Shown: one piece after another, positions 43,948 through 52,984 of the stretch
Numbering within the stretch: the stretch's first letter is position 1
Layout of the letters: every line of letters begins with the position of its first letter
Assembly (NCBI GenBank): GCA_902780525.1
Contig: CACZFL010000003.1
Coordinates: 1-64,000, forward strand
Direction of reading: 5' to 3'
DNA from: an uncultured bacterium
GTDB taxonomy: Bacteria; Cyanobacteriota; Vampirovibrionia; Gastranaerophilales; Gastranaerophilaceae
Length of the DNA: 64,000 nt
Program-made: the position numbers and the translations under genes
The notes under the pieces: generated by a model
What the model saw: only the letters and a program-made list of their open reading frames with translations
The model's database searches: none
Told to the model about the DNA's origin: nothing

Positions 43948-44607
43948 ATGAATATTAAAATATTACTTGTAGAAGACCAGAAATTAATGAGAATAGGTAT
44001 AAAATCATTATTTAGCGACTATCCTGAAATGGAAATTATAGGAGAAGCTCAAAACGGGAAAGAAGCAGTTGAAAAAGCAAAACTTATAAAACCTGATATT
44101 GTTCTTATGGATATTGGTTTACATGATATATCAGGAATAGAAGCAACAAAACAAATTTTGGAAGTAAATAATAATATAAAAGTAATTATTTTAACATCAC
44201 ACATAAACGAAGAAGAACTGAATGCTTCACTTATTGCAGGAGCTAACGCTTATGTTATAAAAGATATAAGTACTGATTTTTTAATGAGTGTAATAAAAAT
44301 GGTAAAAAAAGGTGCTATGTGGATAGACCCTCATGTTGTTCCGTTTATAAGAGAGAAAAATAACGGTATAATACCTTCAAGACAGGTTTCAAGGAGTGTT
44401 TTCAGACAAAATCATTCCAATCTTACACAAAGGGAATATGAAGTATTAAAACTTGTTGTTGATGGGCAGTCAAACAGTCAGATTGCAAAAACTCTGACTA
44501 TAAGTGAACATACTGCAAAAGCACATGTTTGTAATATTATACAGAAACTTGTTGTGGATGACAGAACTCAGGCAGCAGTAAAAGCATTGAAAGAAGGATT
44601 AGTTTAA
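43948..44607 (+). CDS. NarL/LuxR-family response regulator
   Basis: A 219-residue regulator: receiver domain (1-120) with acidic pocket VEDQ, phospho-acceptor Asp55 in VLMDIGL, Thr/Lys in LTSH...VIKD, then a linker and a LuxR-type helix-turn-helix (about 150-215: LTQREYEVLKLVVDGQSNSQIAKTLTISEHTAKAHV). The ending KLVVDDRTQAAVKALKEGLV resembles cyanobacterial NarL regulators. GGAGG precedes the ATG. No kinase is adjacent, so it is an orphan regulator; the kinase at 22053 is one possible partner. Confidence 0.93.
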   Translation: MNIKILLVEDQKLMRIGIKSLFSDYPEMEIIGEAQNGKEAVEKAKLIKPDIVLMDIGLHDISGIEATKQILEVNNNIKVIILTSHINEEELNASLIAGANAYVIKDISTDFLMSVIKMVKKGAMWIDPHVVPFIREKNNGIIPSRQVSRSVFRQNHSNLTQREYEVLKLVVDGQSNSQIAKTLTISEHTAKAHVCNIIQKLVVDDRTQAAVKALKEGLV

Positions 44608-44984
44608 ATTATCAGTTTATATTTATATTTTTTTTCAATTCAAATAATATTAATATAATATAATAATAATAAAAAATAATAACAATAATAATAAACTAAA
44701 AAAAACAGTTTAAAAGTCATTAAAACATATAAAAATATTAGATTACAGGAGTTTAAAAAACTGTTCAAAACCGGTATAAAACATTATAGTTTTGAACAGT
44801 TTTAAACAAAAAAAATAATAAAAATTATTATCAAATAAAATTTAGTAAAAATATGTTCAAAACATCAAAACTTTTAAACTGTTTTTCTACAAAGTTTTCT
44901 ACAATAAATCTACTTTAATAAAAAAACTTCGTTTTTATTTTTATTTATAGTATAATCACTTTGTACTTTTATGAGGATTTATAA
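44608..44984. other. Very AT-rich intergenic region with repeated palindromic words
   Basis: About 377 bp without a gene. It contains a 15-bp-stem hairpin (44757-44771 with 44789-44803) built on CTGTTCAAAAC/GTTTTGAACAG, another GTTCAAAAC at about 44853, several AGTTTAAA/TTTAAAC words, and two TTTTCTACA boxes near 44882 and 44896, each one base off a TTTTCCACA DnaA-box variant. The thrB promoter (TATAGTATAAT, about 44947-44957) lies at its right end. Function unknown. Confidence 0.5.
44757..44803. terminator. Long hairpin, possible terminator
   Basis: A 15-bp stem with a 17-nt loop. The T-run is better on the minus strand (TTTTTT) than on the plus strand, so it may not be the regulator gene's terminator and may instead be a regulatory palindrome. 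Confidence 0.45.
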
Positions 44985-45926
44985 ATGAAGGTAACCGTAA
45001 AAGTGCCCGCTACATCAGCTAACCTGGGCCCCGGGTTTGATTGTTTGGGTTTGGCACTTCCTATATATAATACTATTACAATTGAAGAAACTGTTTTACC
45101 CGGAACAGGTATAGAAATTAATCTTATGTCAGACAATGAAATAAATGATGAGATGATTTTTAATAATGTTCCGAGAGATGAAAACAGTATTGTATATAAA
45201 GCTGTTGAGATGTTATATAACTCAATAGGTCAGGAACCTTCAGAGCTTAAGATAAATATTAATTCACAAATACCGATAACAAGAGGTCTTGGGAGTTCCG
45301 CATCAGTAGTTGTAGGCGCACTTCTTGCTGCAAATAAACTTTTGGGTTCACCTGCGGATACGGCTGCACTTCTTTCAATAGCAACAGAGATTGAAGGTCA
45401 TCCTGATAATGTTGCTCCCGCAATATTAGGCGGTTTTGTTTTTTCTTCTCAGGAACGGAGCGGTTTGATTCTTACAGAGAAACTTAATTGGCCTGAAAAT
45501 TGGGATATAACTGTTTGTATTCCTGATTTTGAACTTTCTACAAATATTGCACGTTCCGTATTACCTGAAACAGTACCTATGCAGGATGCTGTTTATAATG
45601 CAAAACATCTCGCTATGTTTATTCAGGCAATTAATACAAATAATGCAAAATTAATGAAAAAAGCACTTCATGACAGATTGCATCAACCTTACAGAGAAAA
45701 ATTAATTCCTGGTATGAGTGAAATAATGGAAGTATTTAAAAATGAAGATAATGTAATAGGTTCAGTTCTTTCAGGAGCAGGTCCTTCTATTTTGGTTATT
45801 TCACAAAAATATGATTTGGATAAAATTAAATCAACAGTAAAAGATATTTGGGAAAGTTTTAGTATAAAATCAGACATCCGTACTTTAAAAATTGAAACTA
45901 ATGGTGCTGAAATAATAGAAGAATAA
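44985..45926 (+). CDS. thrB: Homoserine kinase
   Basis: ThrB phosphorylates homoserine on the threonine branch. The 313-residue GHMP kinase opens VKVPATSANLGPGFDCLGLALP, has the ATP-binding loop ITRGLGSSASVVVGAL, EGHPDNVAPAILGGF and SGAGPSILVI, in family order. GAGG and a TATAGTATAAT promoter precede it. thrA and thrC are not in view. dapA at 42937 shares the aspartate-semialdehyde precursor. Confidence 0.96.
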   Translation: MKVTVKVPATSANLGPGFDCLGLALPIYNTITIEETVLPGTGIEINLMSDNEINDEMIFNNVPRDENSIVYKAVEMLYNSIGQEPSELKININSQIPITRGLGSSASVVVGALLAANKLLGSPADTAALLSIATEIEGHPDNVAPAILGGFVFSSQERSGLILTEKLNWPENWDITVCIPDFELSTNIARSVLPETVPMQDAVYNAKHLAMFIQAINTNNAKLMKKALHDRLHQPYREKLIPGMSEIMEVFKNEDNVIGSVLSGAGPSILVISQKYDLDKIKSTVKDIWESFSIKSDIRTLKIETNGAEIIEE

Positions 45927-46265
45927 TTATATAATTTACCCCGAATGTATGATGTACTCTTTTTCTTACCATAAAAAGACTACTCTTTTTGTGTTAAATT
46001 TTTGGGATGCCTTGACTAAGTCTGAAATAAAGATTAAATGTACATTTACCCCTAACCCTAGACCATGTGGTCTATATCATTATATCTACCCTAAATACAG
46101 TAAAATCAACCATTCTATTGATGAAAATATCCTCTATATATAGGTAATATAAATAGTGGAGAGAGGAATATTTAAAAACAATTTAATAATATAGGGGAGT
46201 CAATGTAATTCCACAGAGTTGTGAAGAACATCTCCGGTTATTAAAAAAGGGGGAGAGAAGAGAGT
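45927..46265. other. Leader region of the flagellar two-component operon
   Basis: A 339-bp gap. It has two ATTTACCCC copies (45934-45942 and 46044-46052), a 7-bp inverted repeat TAGACCA-TG-TGGTCTA (46059-46074), CCCTAACCCTA and ACCCTAAATA words, and a long purine-rich leader with GGGGGAGAG before the ATG at 46266. The 64-codon frame inside (45949-46143) lacks a ribosome site and is not called. Confidence 0.55.
46059..46074. promoter_or_regulatory. Inverted repeat, possible operator
   Basis: TAGACCA-TG-TGGTCTA, 7-bp arms and a 2-bp spacer, about 190 bp upstream of the response regulator gene that leads the flgB cluster. Confidence 0.4.
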
Positions 46266-46973
46266 ATGAGACATGAGTTTAAGAAAAAATCAAGAGTTTT
46301 GTTAATTGATGACAACTATGATCACCTTAACGGTATCAGAGAACTTTTGAATTTGGAAGGAACTTTTGATGTTGTAGGGATAGCTACAAACGTTTCTTTA
46401 GGGTTAAATTTAATTAAAAAGTATCAGCCGGATATTGTTTTACTTGATATGAATATGCCTGAAAAAGACGGTTTGCAGGGTATAATTGAAATATCTAAAT
46501 TAGGTTTGAATACTAAGATTTTGGCACTTTCAGGTTATGATGATGCTGATTTGATTTTCAGAGCTATGAAAATCGGTGCCAGAGGTTATGTTCTTAAAAC
46601 CATGGCATCAGCTCAGTTAATTTATGCTATTGAGGAAGTATTAAACGGTAAAATTTATTTACCGCTTGCATTATCTTCAAGATTCTTTGAATATTTCCAA
46701 CAATCATTCAGAGAAGAAACAGAAAGAAAAGAAGCATCTTATGATGAAGAAAATCTGCTTGATGCACTTACTCCGCGTGAAGAAGAAGTATTGCAGCTTC
46801 TTACACAAGGTGTTACTTATAAAGGTGTTGCAGGAAAATTATTTATTTCTGAAACAACAGTTAAAACTCACGTAAATAATATTTTCCAAAAACTTCAGGT
46901 ATCAGACAGAACACAAGCAGTTTTATATGCAATTAACAACGGCTTCTTAACAAAAAATAAAATAGCTGTATAG
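46266..46973 (+). CDS. NarL/LuxR-family response regulator upstream of flagellar genes
   Basis: A 235-residue regulator: receiver domain with LIDDNYDH, phospho-acceptor Asp61 in VLLDMNMPEKDG, and LSGYDDADL/LKTMASAQ; then an acidic linker (about 150-170) and a LuxR helix-turn-helix (LTPREEEVLQLLTQGVTYKGVAGKLFISETTVKTHV). The coding sequence is preceded by GGGGGAGAG. The kinase gene follows after 34 nt, and flgB begins 3 nt after the kinase. It is therefore the likely transcriptional regulator of the flagellar genes, a role more often held by NtrC-type regulators in other phyla. Confidence 0.93.
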   Translation: MRHEFKKKSRVLLIDDNYDHLNGIRELLNLEGTFDVVGIATNVSLGLNLIKKYQPDIVLLDMNMPEKDGLQGIIEISKLGLNTKILALSGYDDADLIFRAMKIGARGYVLKTMASAQLIYAIEEVLNGKIYLPLALSSRFFEYFQQSFREETERKEASYDEENLLDALTPREEEVLQLLTQGVTYKGVAGKLFISETTVKTHVNNIFQKLQVSDRTQAVLYAINNGFLTKNKIAV

Positions 46974-47007
46974 GGATAGGTGTAAGTCTAATTTAAAAGG
47001 AATTAAA

Positions 47008-48258
47008 ATGAAGAAAATAGTAAGACAGCAAAATTATCTGAAAGAACTTATAGAATCTCAGGGAAACCAGATTTTATCAAAATCTGCTCTCAGATGTATA
47101 ATGAGAGCTGTCTTAGAGCCTTTGGTTAATGAACCTGAAGAAGGAGTTGTTCTTCACAGAATTGAGAACAAATCAGGTATCGTCGGACTTATCAAAAGGA
47201 TTGAGTTTTCTTCAGTTCCTTCTTATGATTTTACTGATGAAGGCGGACACTTAAAAGAAAAAGTCTGGGCAAATACTGAATTTCTTTGTGTTTTAACTCA
47301 CAGATTTGTTGCAATAATTATCTGGGATAACAAAACAGAAAACAAAAATTTTGTAAGATATTATTCAATCTACAATTCACGCTTACAAAATGAAGCACTT
47401 GATATTATTGACAGAAATACCGATATTGATATCAAAGATTTTCAGGAAAGATTTAAACCTGACAGACGTGACAACCCGCTTTTAAACTCTTCAATAAGAA
47501 AAATAGTTGAAAATCTTGACGAAGCAACAAAAGATGCAGTTTTAGGTTTTGCTCAAATTCAGTCTGAAAAAGAAGAGGAAGAAGTTAACCAAAATACAAG
47601 AGCTGTTGCACACGAAATAAGAAATCAGCTTTCTATTTGCGATTTATACACTGAAATCATAAAGAAAACATGTGCAAAACAGGGAATAAATGAAGAAAAT
47701 ATAATAAATGCACTAAAAAATATGACCCGTGCTTTAAAAATAGCAGAAAATTCTCTTATTGCGCTTAAATCAACAGAAAAGGCAGTTATTAAACCGGTAA
47801 AACTGAAAGATTTGATAGAATCTGCACAGGATTTGACGAAAGTATATTTCGAAGGTAAAAATATTGAATATACGATAGAAAATAATATCGATACAAAAAT
47901 ACCTGTTGATGAAAACAAATTTACGGCAGCGATAATTAATCTTGTAAAAAACGCAACAGAAGCATTTAATAAAGAAGGTAATGAACTTGAGGTGGTAAGT
48001 AACGGTGAAAAACCGTATGTAAAAATTAAAACGGAAGAGAAAGATGATTTTGCGGTAATCAGAATATCAAATAATGCCGGTAAAATAGAAAATCCGGAAA
48101 ATATATTTAAACAAGGTTATACCACAAAATCAACAGGCTCCGGACTTGGGTTAATGATTTGTAAAAAATCAATAGAGGAAGTGTATGGCAAACTTGAACT
48201 TGAAAAAAATACAGATGAAGAAGTTGAATTTGTCATAACAATAGGTAAGGTTAATTAA
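47008..48258 (+). CDS. Soluble histidine kinase of the flagellar cluster
   Basis: A 416-residue cytosolic kinase. Residues 1-190 form an uncharacterised, mixed region without membrane segments; the H-box AVAHEIRNQLSI (His202) follows. The ATPase domain has the N-box AAIINLVKNATEAF, F-box IFKQGYTTK and G2 STGSGLGLMIC, but G1 reads RISNNAGKI rather than DxGxG. It resembles FlgS/AtoS-type cytosolic kinases in layout. Its gene is between its regulator and flgB, so it probably senses an assembly or internal cue for flagellar gene control. AAGGA precedes the ATG. Confidence 0.88.
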   Translation: MKKIVRQQNYLKELIESQGNQILSKSALRCIMRAVLEPLVNEPEEGVVLHRIENKSGIVGLIKRIEFSSVPSYDFTDEGGHLKEKVWANTEFLCVLTHRFVAIIIWDNKTENKNFVRYYSIYNSRLQNEALDIIDRNTDIDIKDFQERFKPDRRDNPLLNSSIRKIVENLDEATKDAVLGFAQIQSEKEEEEVNQNTRAVAHEIRNQLSICDLYTEIIKKTCAKQGINEENIINALKNMTRALKIAENSLIALKSTEKAVIKPVKLKDLIESAQDLTKVYFEGKNIEYTIENNIDTKIPVDENKFTAAIINLVKNATEAFNKEGNELEVVSNGEKPYVKIKTEEKDDFAVIRISNNAGKIENPENIFKQGYTTKSTGSGLGLMICKKSIEEVYGKLELEKNTDEEVEFVITIGKVN

Positions 48259-48261
48259 AAA

Positions 48262-48744
48262 ATGGATTTAATTACAAACAGAACAATTGAGATTACTCAT
48301 CTTGCAATGAACGGTCTTATGGACAGACAGCATGCCATTGCAAGTAATATTGCGAACGTAAATACTCCAGGATATCAAAGGAAGGAAGTTTCATTTGAAA
48401 GCCAGCTTGCAGAAATTCAGGAAAAAGAAGACTTGAAAGATTATATTAAAGGGCTTAACAGCGTAGAGTATAAACCTCCTGTACTTGATGTTTTCACAGG
48501 TGATGTCCATAAATACCGTATTCCTACACTTCAGGAAAAAGCTTATCTTCAGTCTAATGTATATGAACAGTTCAGACCTCAGTTAGTAACAGATATATAC
48601 AGCGGAACAGATAATCACGGAAACAATGTTGAACTTGAACGTGAAATGATGGATTTGTCAAAAACAGGTACAAAATATATGGTACTATCAAACCTTGAAA
48701 GACGTGAGTTCTCAAATCTGAACGACGTCATCAGAGGACAGTAG
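48262..48744 (+). CDS. flgB: Flagellar proximal rod protein FlgB
   Basis: FlgB is a rod subunit just above the MS ring. The 160-residue protein has the rod/hook N-motif RQHAIASNIANVNTPGYQRKEVSFE and the C-terminal NNVELEREMMDLSKTGTKYMVLSN typical of FlgB. It is a little longer than the usual 130-140 residues, due to the middle. It starts 3 nt after the kinase stop with no independent ribosome site of note, so the two are tightly linked. Confidence 0.95.
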   Translation: MDLITNRTIEITHLAMNGLMDRQHAIASNIANVNTPGYQRKEVSFESQLAEIQEKEDLKDYIKGLNSVEYKPPVLDVFTGDVHKYRIPTLQEKAYLQSNVYEQFRPQLVTDIYSGTDNHGNNVELEREMMDLSKTGTKYMVLSNLERREFSNLNDVIRGQ

Positions 48745-48755
48745 GAGGGTAGAAA

Positions 48756-49262
48756 ATGAGTTTTAATATATTTGATATTGCAGGTTCAGGTATGACTGCC
48801 CAAAGAGTAAAAATGGATACGATTGCAAGTAATATTGCAAACGTAAACACAACTCGCCGTCCTGACGGTTCAAAAGGCGTTTACATAAAAAAAGATGTTA
48901 CATTCAGAACAATATATGAAGATCAGCTTAACAGAGGTTTTTCAAATTTCCAGAGCAACAGCCCTGATGCAAAATTTGACCCGAGAACAGGCGCACTTCA
49001 TATTAACGCAAATGTTGCTCTTAACAACGGTATGCTGACTGGCGGTGTTGAAGTTGATGAGATATATGATTCAGAAAACGGTGTAAAAACTGTTTATGAC
49101 CCATCTCACCCTGATGCTGATGAAGACGGTTATGTAGATTTACCGAATATAAATATTGTAGAAGAAATGGTAGGTATGATATCAGCGTCTAAAGCATATC
49201 AGGCAAACGCAACTGTTGCAGAAAACGTTAAGACAATGATGCAAAGCGCAATGAATATTTAG
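48756..49262 (+). CDS. flgC: Flagellar rod protein FlgC
   Basis: FlgC is a proximal rod subunit. Residues 1-35 contain FDIAGSGMTAQRVKMDTIASNIANVNTTR and the C-terminus has NINIVEEMVGMISASKAYQANATV, both signature. The middle is longer (168 residues overall against about 140-150), with a TKRGVYIKKDVTF-type stretch. GGAGG precedes the ATG. Confidence 0.95.
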   Translation: MSFNIFDIAGSGMTAQRVKMDTIASNIANVNTTRRPDGSKGVYIKKDVTFRTIYEDQLNRGFSNFQSNSPDAKFDPRTGALHINANVALNNGMLTGGVEVDEIYDSENGVKTVYDPSHPDADEDGYVDLPNINIVEEMVGMISASKAYQANATVAENVKTMMQSAMNI

Positions 49263-49332
49263 GAGCAAGGGGTAAATATAATTTAGTCTTATGCTGAAGA
49301 AAAACAGACAGTATAATAATAAGAGGTAAGTA

Positions 49333-49752
49333 ATGGATTTTTCAACATCAATATCAACAACATTTGACAGAACATTCAAATTCGATGCCGTAGAAAATTA
49401 TAACCAGTTTTTAAAAAATAATGCATCTTTTGAAATGGATACATCAACTGATTTTGAAAAAGCACTTAACAGTGCCTCAAAAAGAGTTGCAATGAATGAT
49501 AAAAATGAACCAACCGGTCTTGGTAATTTTGCCGATAAAATAGGTACGGTGTTTTCTGACAGCTTAAATGCAGTTAATAATTCAAAATTTGAGGCAGAAA
49601 GACTTCAGGAAGATTTGGCAATGGGTGGTCCTACAAATATTCATGATGCTATGATAGCAGCAGAAAAAGCATCTTTGAGTATGCAAATGGCAGTTCAGGT
49701 CAGAAACCGTATTCTTGCTGCTTACACTGAAATATCAAACATGGCTATTTAA
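49333..49752 (+). CDS. fliE: Flagellar hook-basal body protein FliE
   Basis: FliE links the MS ring to the rod. The 139-residue protein has an extended, unconserved N-terminus (about 55 residues) and the FliE core: FADKIGTVFSDSLNAVNNSKFEAERLQEDLAMGGPTNIHDAMIAAEKASLSMQMAVQVRNRILAAYTEISNM (short form: NIHDAMIAAEKASLSMQ). It is preceded by AAGAGG and one copy of GGGGTAAAT (49269-49277). A strong terminator follows, ending the operon. Confidence 0.95.
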   Translation: MDFSTSISTTFDRTFKFDAVENYNQFLKNNASFEMDTSTDFEKALNSASKRVAMNDKNEPTGLGNFADKIGTVFSDSLNAVNNSKFEAERLQEDLAMGGPTNIHDAMIAAEKASLSMQMAVQVRNRILAAYTEISNMAI

Positions 49753-49773
49753 AATACTTAATGTTAAACATAT

Positions 49774-49807
49774 AAAAAAGGGATGCAAATCTTCGCATCC
49801 CTTTTTT
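49774..49807. terminator. Bidirectional intrinsic terminator
   Basis: A 13-bp stem AAAAAAGGGATGC/GCATCCCTTTTTT (49774-49786 with 49795-49807) between the convergent fliE and secF genes. Confidence 0.92.
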
Positions 49808-49825
49808 ATTAACTATCATAAAAAC

Positions 49826-50785
49826 TTAAGCTACTGCAGGACTTGTTGAGTTCTTTTTATCTTCCCAAATATCAATAAGTACTGAGCAGAAGAATATGCT
49901 TGAATAAGTACCGATTGCGATACCGAGTATCATAGCAAGTACAAAATCTCTTGTTGTAACTCCGCCGAGGAAGTACAGTGCAAACAAAGTTATCAAAGTT
50001 GATAATGATGTATTAATACTTCTTGTAAGAGTTTGGTTAATACTTGCATTCATTATTTCGCTGAATGACATTTTCTTGCCGTAATATTTAAGGTTTTCAC
50101 GAACACGATCAAATACAACGATTGTATCGTGAACAGAAGCACCGATTACGGTAAGGACTGCCGTTACAAATAAAGCATCTACCTGAACATTAAAGAACAA
50201 GCCCAGTATTGAGAACACACCGATTACAAAAAGTGAATCGTGAACCAAACCAAGTATTGCAGCAAGTGCATAATTGAACTGGAACTGGAATGTCAGATAT
50301 GCGATAATACCCAGAAGCGCTAAAGATAAAGCGATTAAAGAATTTTTGAACAATTCTTTACCCAGTGTAGGTCCTACTGATGTAACAGAAACAAGTTCTG
50401 AGTCTGCAAAATCTTTGTTTACTATTGATGTAATTTTATCCTGGTCAGAAGAGCCTTCCTCGATAAACTTTGTTCTTATAGAAAGAATTGATTTTAAATT
50501 TGAATCAGCCTGATCGTTAACATGTATAACCTGCAGGTAAGGATTTTCAATACCGTTCTTCTCAAGACCGGCTCTTACTGCTGCCATTTTTTCATTTGTA
50601 ATATCTTCTTTAACGCCATACTGAATAGTTGTACCGCCTGTATAATCAATACCAACCTTCAAAGGTGCGTGCGTAGGATATGTTATTGATGAATAAATCA
50701 TCGCTATAATTCCCGGTGTCAATAAACAAGCTGACAGAGCGAGAAATATAAATCTGTTTTTTACTATATCTAATTTTAATTTCAT
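49826..50785 (-). CDS. secF: Protein translocase subunit SecF
   Basis: SecF works with SecD in proton-driven completion of export through SecYEG. The 319-residue protein has an N-terminal helix, the periplasmic GIDYTGGTTIQYG region, then helices with the RND-type core VHDSLFVIGVF, VTAVLTVIGASVHDTIVVFDRVREN and the FTS-like TRSINTSLSTLITL. It is about 17 nt downstream of secD on the minus strand and clearly co-transcribed. It ends before the terminator shared with fliE. Confidence 0.96.
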   Translation of the reverse strand: MKLKLDIVKNRFIFLALSACLLTPGIIAMIYSSITYPTHAPLKVGIDYTGGTTIQYGVKEDITNEKMAAVRAGLEKNGIENPYLQVIHVNDQADSNLKSILSIRTKFIEEGSSDQDKITSIVNKDFADSELVSVTSVGPTLGKELFKNSLIALSLALLGIIAYLTFQFQFNYALAAILGLVHDSLFVIGVFSILGLFFNVQVDALFVTAVLTVIGASVHDTIVVFDRVRENLKYYGKKMSFSEIMNASINQTLTRSINTSLSTLITLFALYFLGGVTTRDFVLAMILGIAIGTYSSIFFCSVLIDIWEDKKNSTSPAVA

Positions 50786-50802
50786 TTCTCTTTACCCCTT
50801 CC

Positions 50803-52113
50803 CTAGTCCAGAATACCAAATTTAGCTTTTTCACGTTTAGTTTCAACAACTTGGTATTCCTGGTCAATCTCATCCTGGGTTAAACCGAATAACCATGGTT
50901 TTTCTAACTTACCTGTACCAAATATAAGGTGCATAAAGTTTCTTGTAATAGTAATTGCACTAAACATAGAAACAATAACACCGATTGCAAGAGTTAATGC
51001 AAAACCCTTAACAATACTTGTTCCAAGACAGTAGAGGATTGCACATGTAATAATAGTTGTCATATTTGAGTCAAAAATACTTGTGAATGCTCTGTCAAAA
51101 CCTGAGTTAATAGCAGTAAAGAGTGTTCTTCCGGCTCTTAACTCTTCTTTTGTTCTTTCAAAAATAAGGATGTTAGCGTCAACAGCCATACCTATTGAAA
51201 GAATGAACCCTGCAATACCTGCCAACGTAAGTGTAACAGGAACTGCTTTAAATATTGCAAATAGGAATAAACCATATAAGCAAAGGGCAACGTCTGCTAT
51301 GATACCGGGAGCTCTGTAATATAAAATCATAAATAACATTACTAGTCCAAGACCGATAGCACCCGCAACTTTTGATTTGGCAATTGAATCAGCACCGAGA
51401 GTAGGTCCTACGGTATTTTCTTCAATAATTTTAGCCGGAACAGGAAGTGCACCTGCGTTTAACAAATCAGCCATTTGTTTAGCTTCCTGAGGGCTGAAAC
51501 CGTCATTTCCTCCGGAAATCTGAGCATTACCGCTTGTGATAGGTTCTCTTATTACCGGAGCTGACTGTAAATCTCCGTTAAAGAAAATTGCCATCGGTTG
51601 ACCTACAAGTCTTTTTGTAAGGTCACCGAATAATTTAGTGCCTTCCATGTCAAACTCTAAGTCAACAACAAACTGACCCGTCTGACCACTTGTTTTGAAC
51701 TCAGCTTTATTAAGCTGTTTACCAGTTAAACCTGTTGATTTCCAGCCGATTATTTCGCCGGAACCGTCTCTTACAGGTTCTTTGAATTCAAGCTCTGCTG
51801 TTTCACCCAAATAGGCTTTTGCCTGGTTCAAGTCTGAAACATCAGGGATTTCAACAACAAGTCTTCTGTCGCCTGCTCTTTGAACTACTGTTTCTGCAAC
51901 ACCGAGTTTATTAACACGATTTTCTATTGCAAACTGCAAACTTGACATCATATCAGGTGTTACTTCTGCATTGTTTATCGGTTGTGCTTCAAGAACCAGT
52001 CTTGAACCGCCGACAAGGTCTAAACCAAGTTTTGTAGGTTTTGTGCAGATTACTACAATTGATGTGATAGCAAGTGCAACGATTACCCAAAACAAAATGA
52101 GTTTATTCTTCAT
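50803..52113 (-). CDS. secD: Protein translocase subunit SecD
   Basis: SecD, 436 residues, has the N-terminal helix, GLDLVGGSRLVLEA, a P1-type periplasmic domain (IENRVNKLGVAETVVQRAGDRRLVVEIPDVSD, short form: NRVNKLGVAE), the VVDLEFD head region and the RND membrane core with GMAVDANILIFERTKEELRAG. It is shorter than E. coli SecD (615) and closer to the Gram-positive/cyanobacterial size. Its stop lies 17 nt before the secF start. Confidence 0.96.
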   Translation of the reverse strand: MKNKLILFWVIVALAITSIVVICTKPTKLGLDLVGGSRLVLEAQPINNAEVTPDMMSSLQFAIENRVNKLGVAETVVQRAGDRRLVVEIPDVSDLNQAKAYLGETAELEFKEPVRDGSGEIIGWKSTGLTGKQLNKAEFKTSGQTGQFVVDLEFDMEGTKLFGDLTKRLVGQPMAIFFNGDLQSAPVIREPITSGNAQISGGNDGFSPQEAKQMADLLNAGALPVPAKIIEENTVGPTLGADSIAKSKVAGAIGLGLVMLFMILYYRAPGIIADVALCLYGLFLFAIFKAVPVTLTLAGIAGFILSIGMAVDANILIFERTKEELRAGRTLFTAINSGFDRAFTSIFDSNMTTIITCAILYCLGTSIVKGFALTLAIGVIVSMFSAITITRNFMHLIFGTGKLEKPWLFGLTQDEIDQEYQVVETKREKAKFGILD

Positions 52114-52213
52114 CTGTTTTACTCCTTTTTATCCTATATTTTTATTGTAAATCAAACAAAATGAATGTGAATAGGCTATAAGGCATTAGGGTATCAGGCA
52201 AAATAAAATAAAG

Positions 52214-52678
52214 CTATATATTTCTTTTTAATGAATCCTGTAAATCAACAATTTTTATATGGTTTTCAAGCATTGCCTGATTTCTGCCCTCATAGGCGTA
52301 TTCATAATCATCATTATTATCTATTGCAAGGTTAAAATATTCAATTGCTTCATCAAGCTTGTCCTGAATATAATACAAAACACCAAGCAGGGTATATTCA
52401 ACTTCTTTTTTGTCGGAATATCTCAAAGCTTTTTTAAAATATTTTTCAGCCACACTAAATTTACCACTAAACTGATTTATACAACCAAGTCCTCTTAAAA
52501 CAACAGCTCTTTTTTTGTCAATTAAGTATGCTTCAATTAAAGAACGTCTTCCTGCTTCATAATCATATTTTTCATATTCAGCACGGGCTTTGATAATCAG
52601 TTTAAGTAACAGCATCTTACTATTAATTCTTCTGATATGTTCTGTTATTTCGTTTAGAGTATCAAATTTATCTGACAA
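52214..52678 (-). CDS. TPR-repeat protein (154 aa)
   Basis: A 154-residue cytosolic protein with about three tetratricopeptide repeats: EYEKYDYEAGRRSLIEAYLID, AVVLRGLGCINQFSGKFSVAEKYFKKAL and EYTLLGVLYYIQDKLDEAIEYFNLAI. It probably uses TTG at 52678, two bases after the ACT-protein gene, so the two are coupled; a later ATG is possible but would lose the first repeat. It lies between the ACT protein and secD; function unknown. Confidence 0.7.
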   Translation of the reverse strand: MSDKFDTLNEITEHIRRINSKMLLLKLIIKARAEYEKYDYEAGRRSLIEAYLIDKKRAVVLRGLGCINQFSGKFSVAEKYFKKALRYSDKKEVEYTLLGVLYYIQDKLDEAIEYFNLAIDNNDDYEYAYEGRNQAMLENHIKIVDLQDSLKRNI

Positions 52679-52680
52679 TT

Positions 52681-52959
52681 CTACACCGTATGCATTTTTT
52701 CAAAAATACCCTTTTTTTGAACCCAAACTTCTACTTCCATTTTATTACCTTCTTCGGTTAGTGCGTTTTTGAGTTCTTTAAAATTCAGCTCGGATTTTTC
52801 AATGTCGCAAAGCATAAACATTACAAAATGTCCCTGCATAAGAGTTTGTTTAATATCTTCTATATTAACCTTATATTTTGCCAAAACATTTGCAATATTA
52901 GCTACAATACCAACTTTATCTGTTCCCGAAACGGTTATTATAATTTTGTTATCATCCAT
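52681..52959 (-). CDS. ACT-domain protein, UPF0237-like
   Basis: A 92-residue single ACT domain: IIITVSGTDKVGIVANIANVLAKYKVNIEDIKQTLMQGHFVMFMLCDIE (short form: SGTDKVGIVANIANVL) matches the small UPF0237/GcvR-like ACT proteins. ACT domains bind amino acids or similar ligands and here probably act as stand-alone sensors. AGGAG precedes the ATG. It is followed at once by the TPR gene. Confidence 0.88.
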   Translation of the reverse strand: MDDNKIIITVSGTDKVGIVANIANVLAKYKVNIEDIKQTLMQGHFVMFMLCDIEKSELNFKELKNALTEEGNKMEVEVWVQKKGIFEKMHTV

Positions 52960-52984
52960 TGATTTTTTCTCCTAACAAAAGGAA

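Noticed and set aside
44608-44984. Chromosomal replication origin
   Set aside because: Only two imperfect DnaA-like boxes, no dnaA/dnaN nearby and no strand switch in gene orientation.
45949-46143. 64-codon plus-strand frame in the flagellar leader
   Set aside because: No ribosome site, contains motif repeats and the inverted repeat, and has an atypical amino-acid mix.
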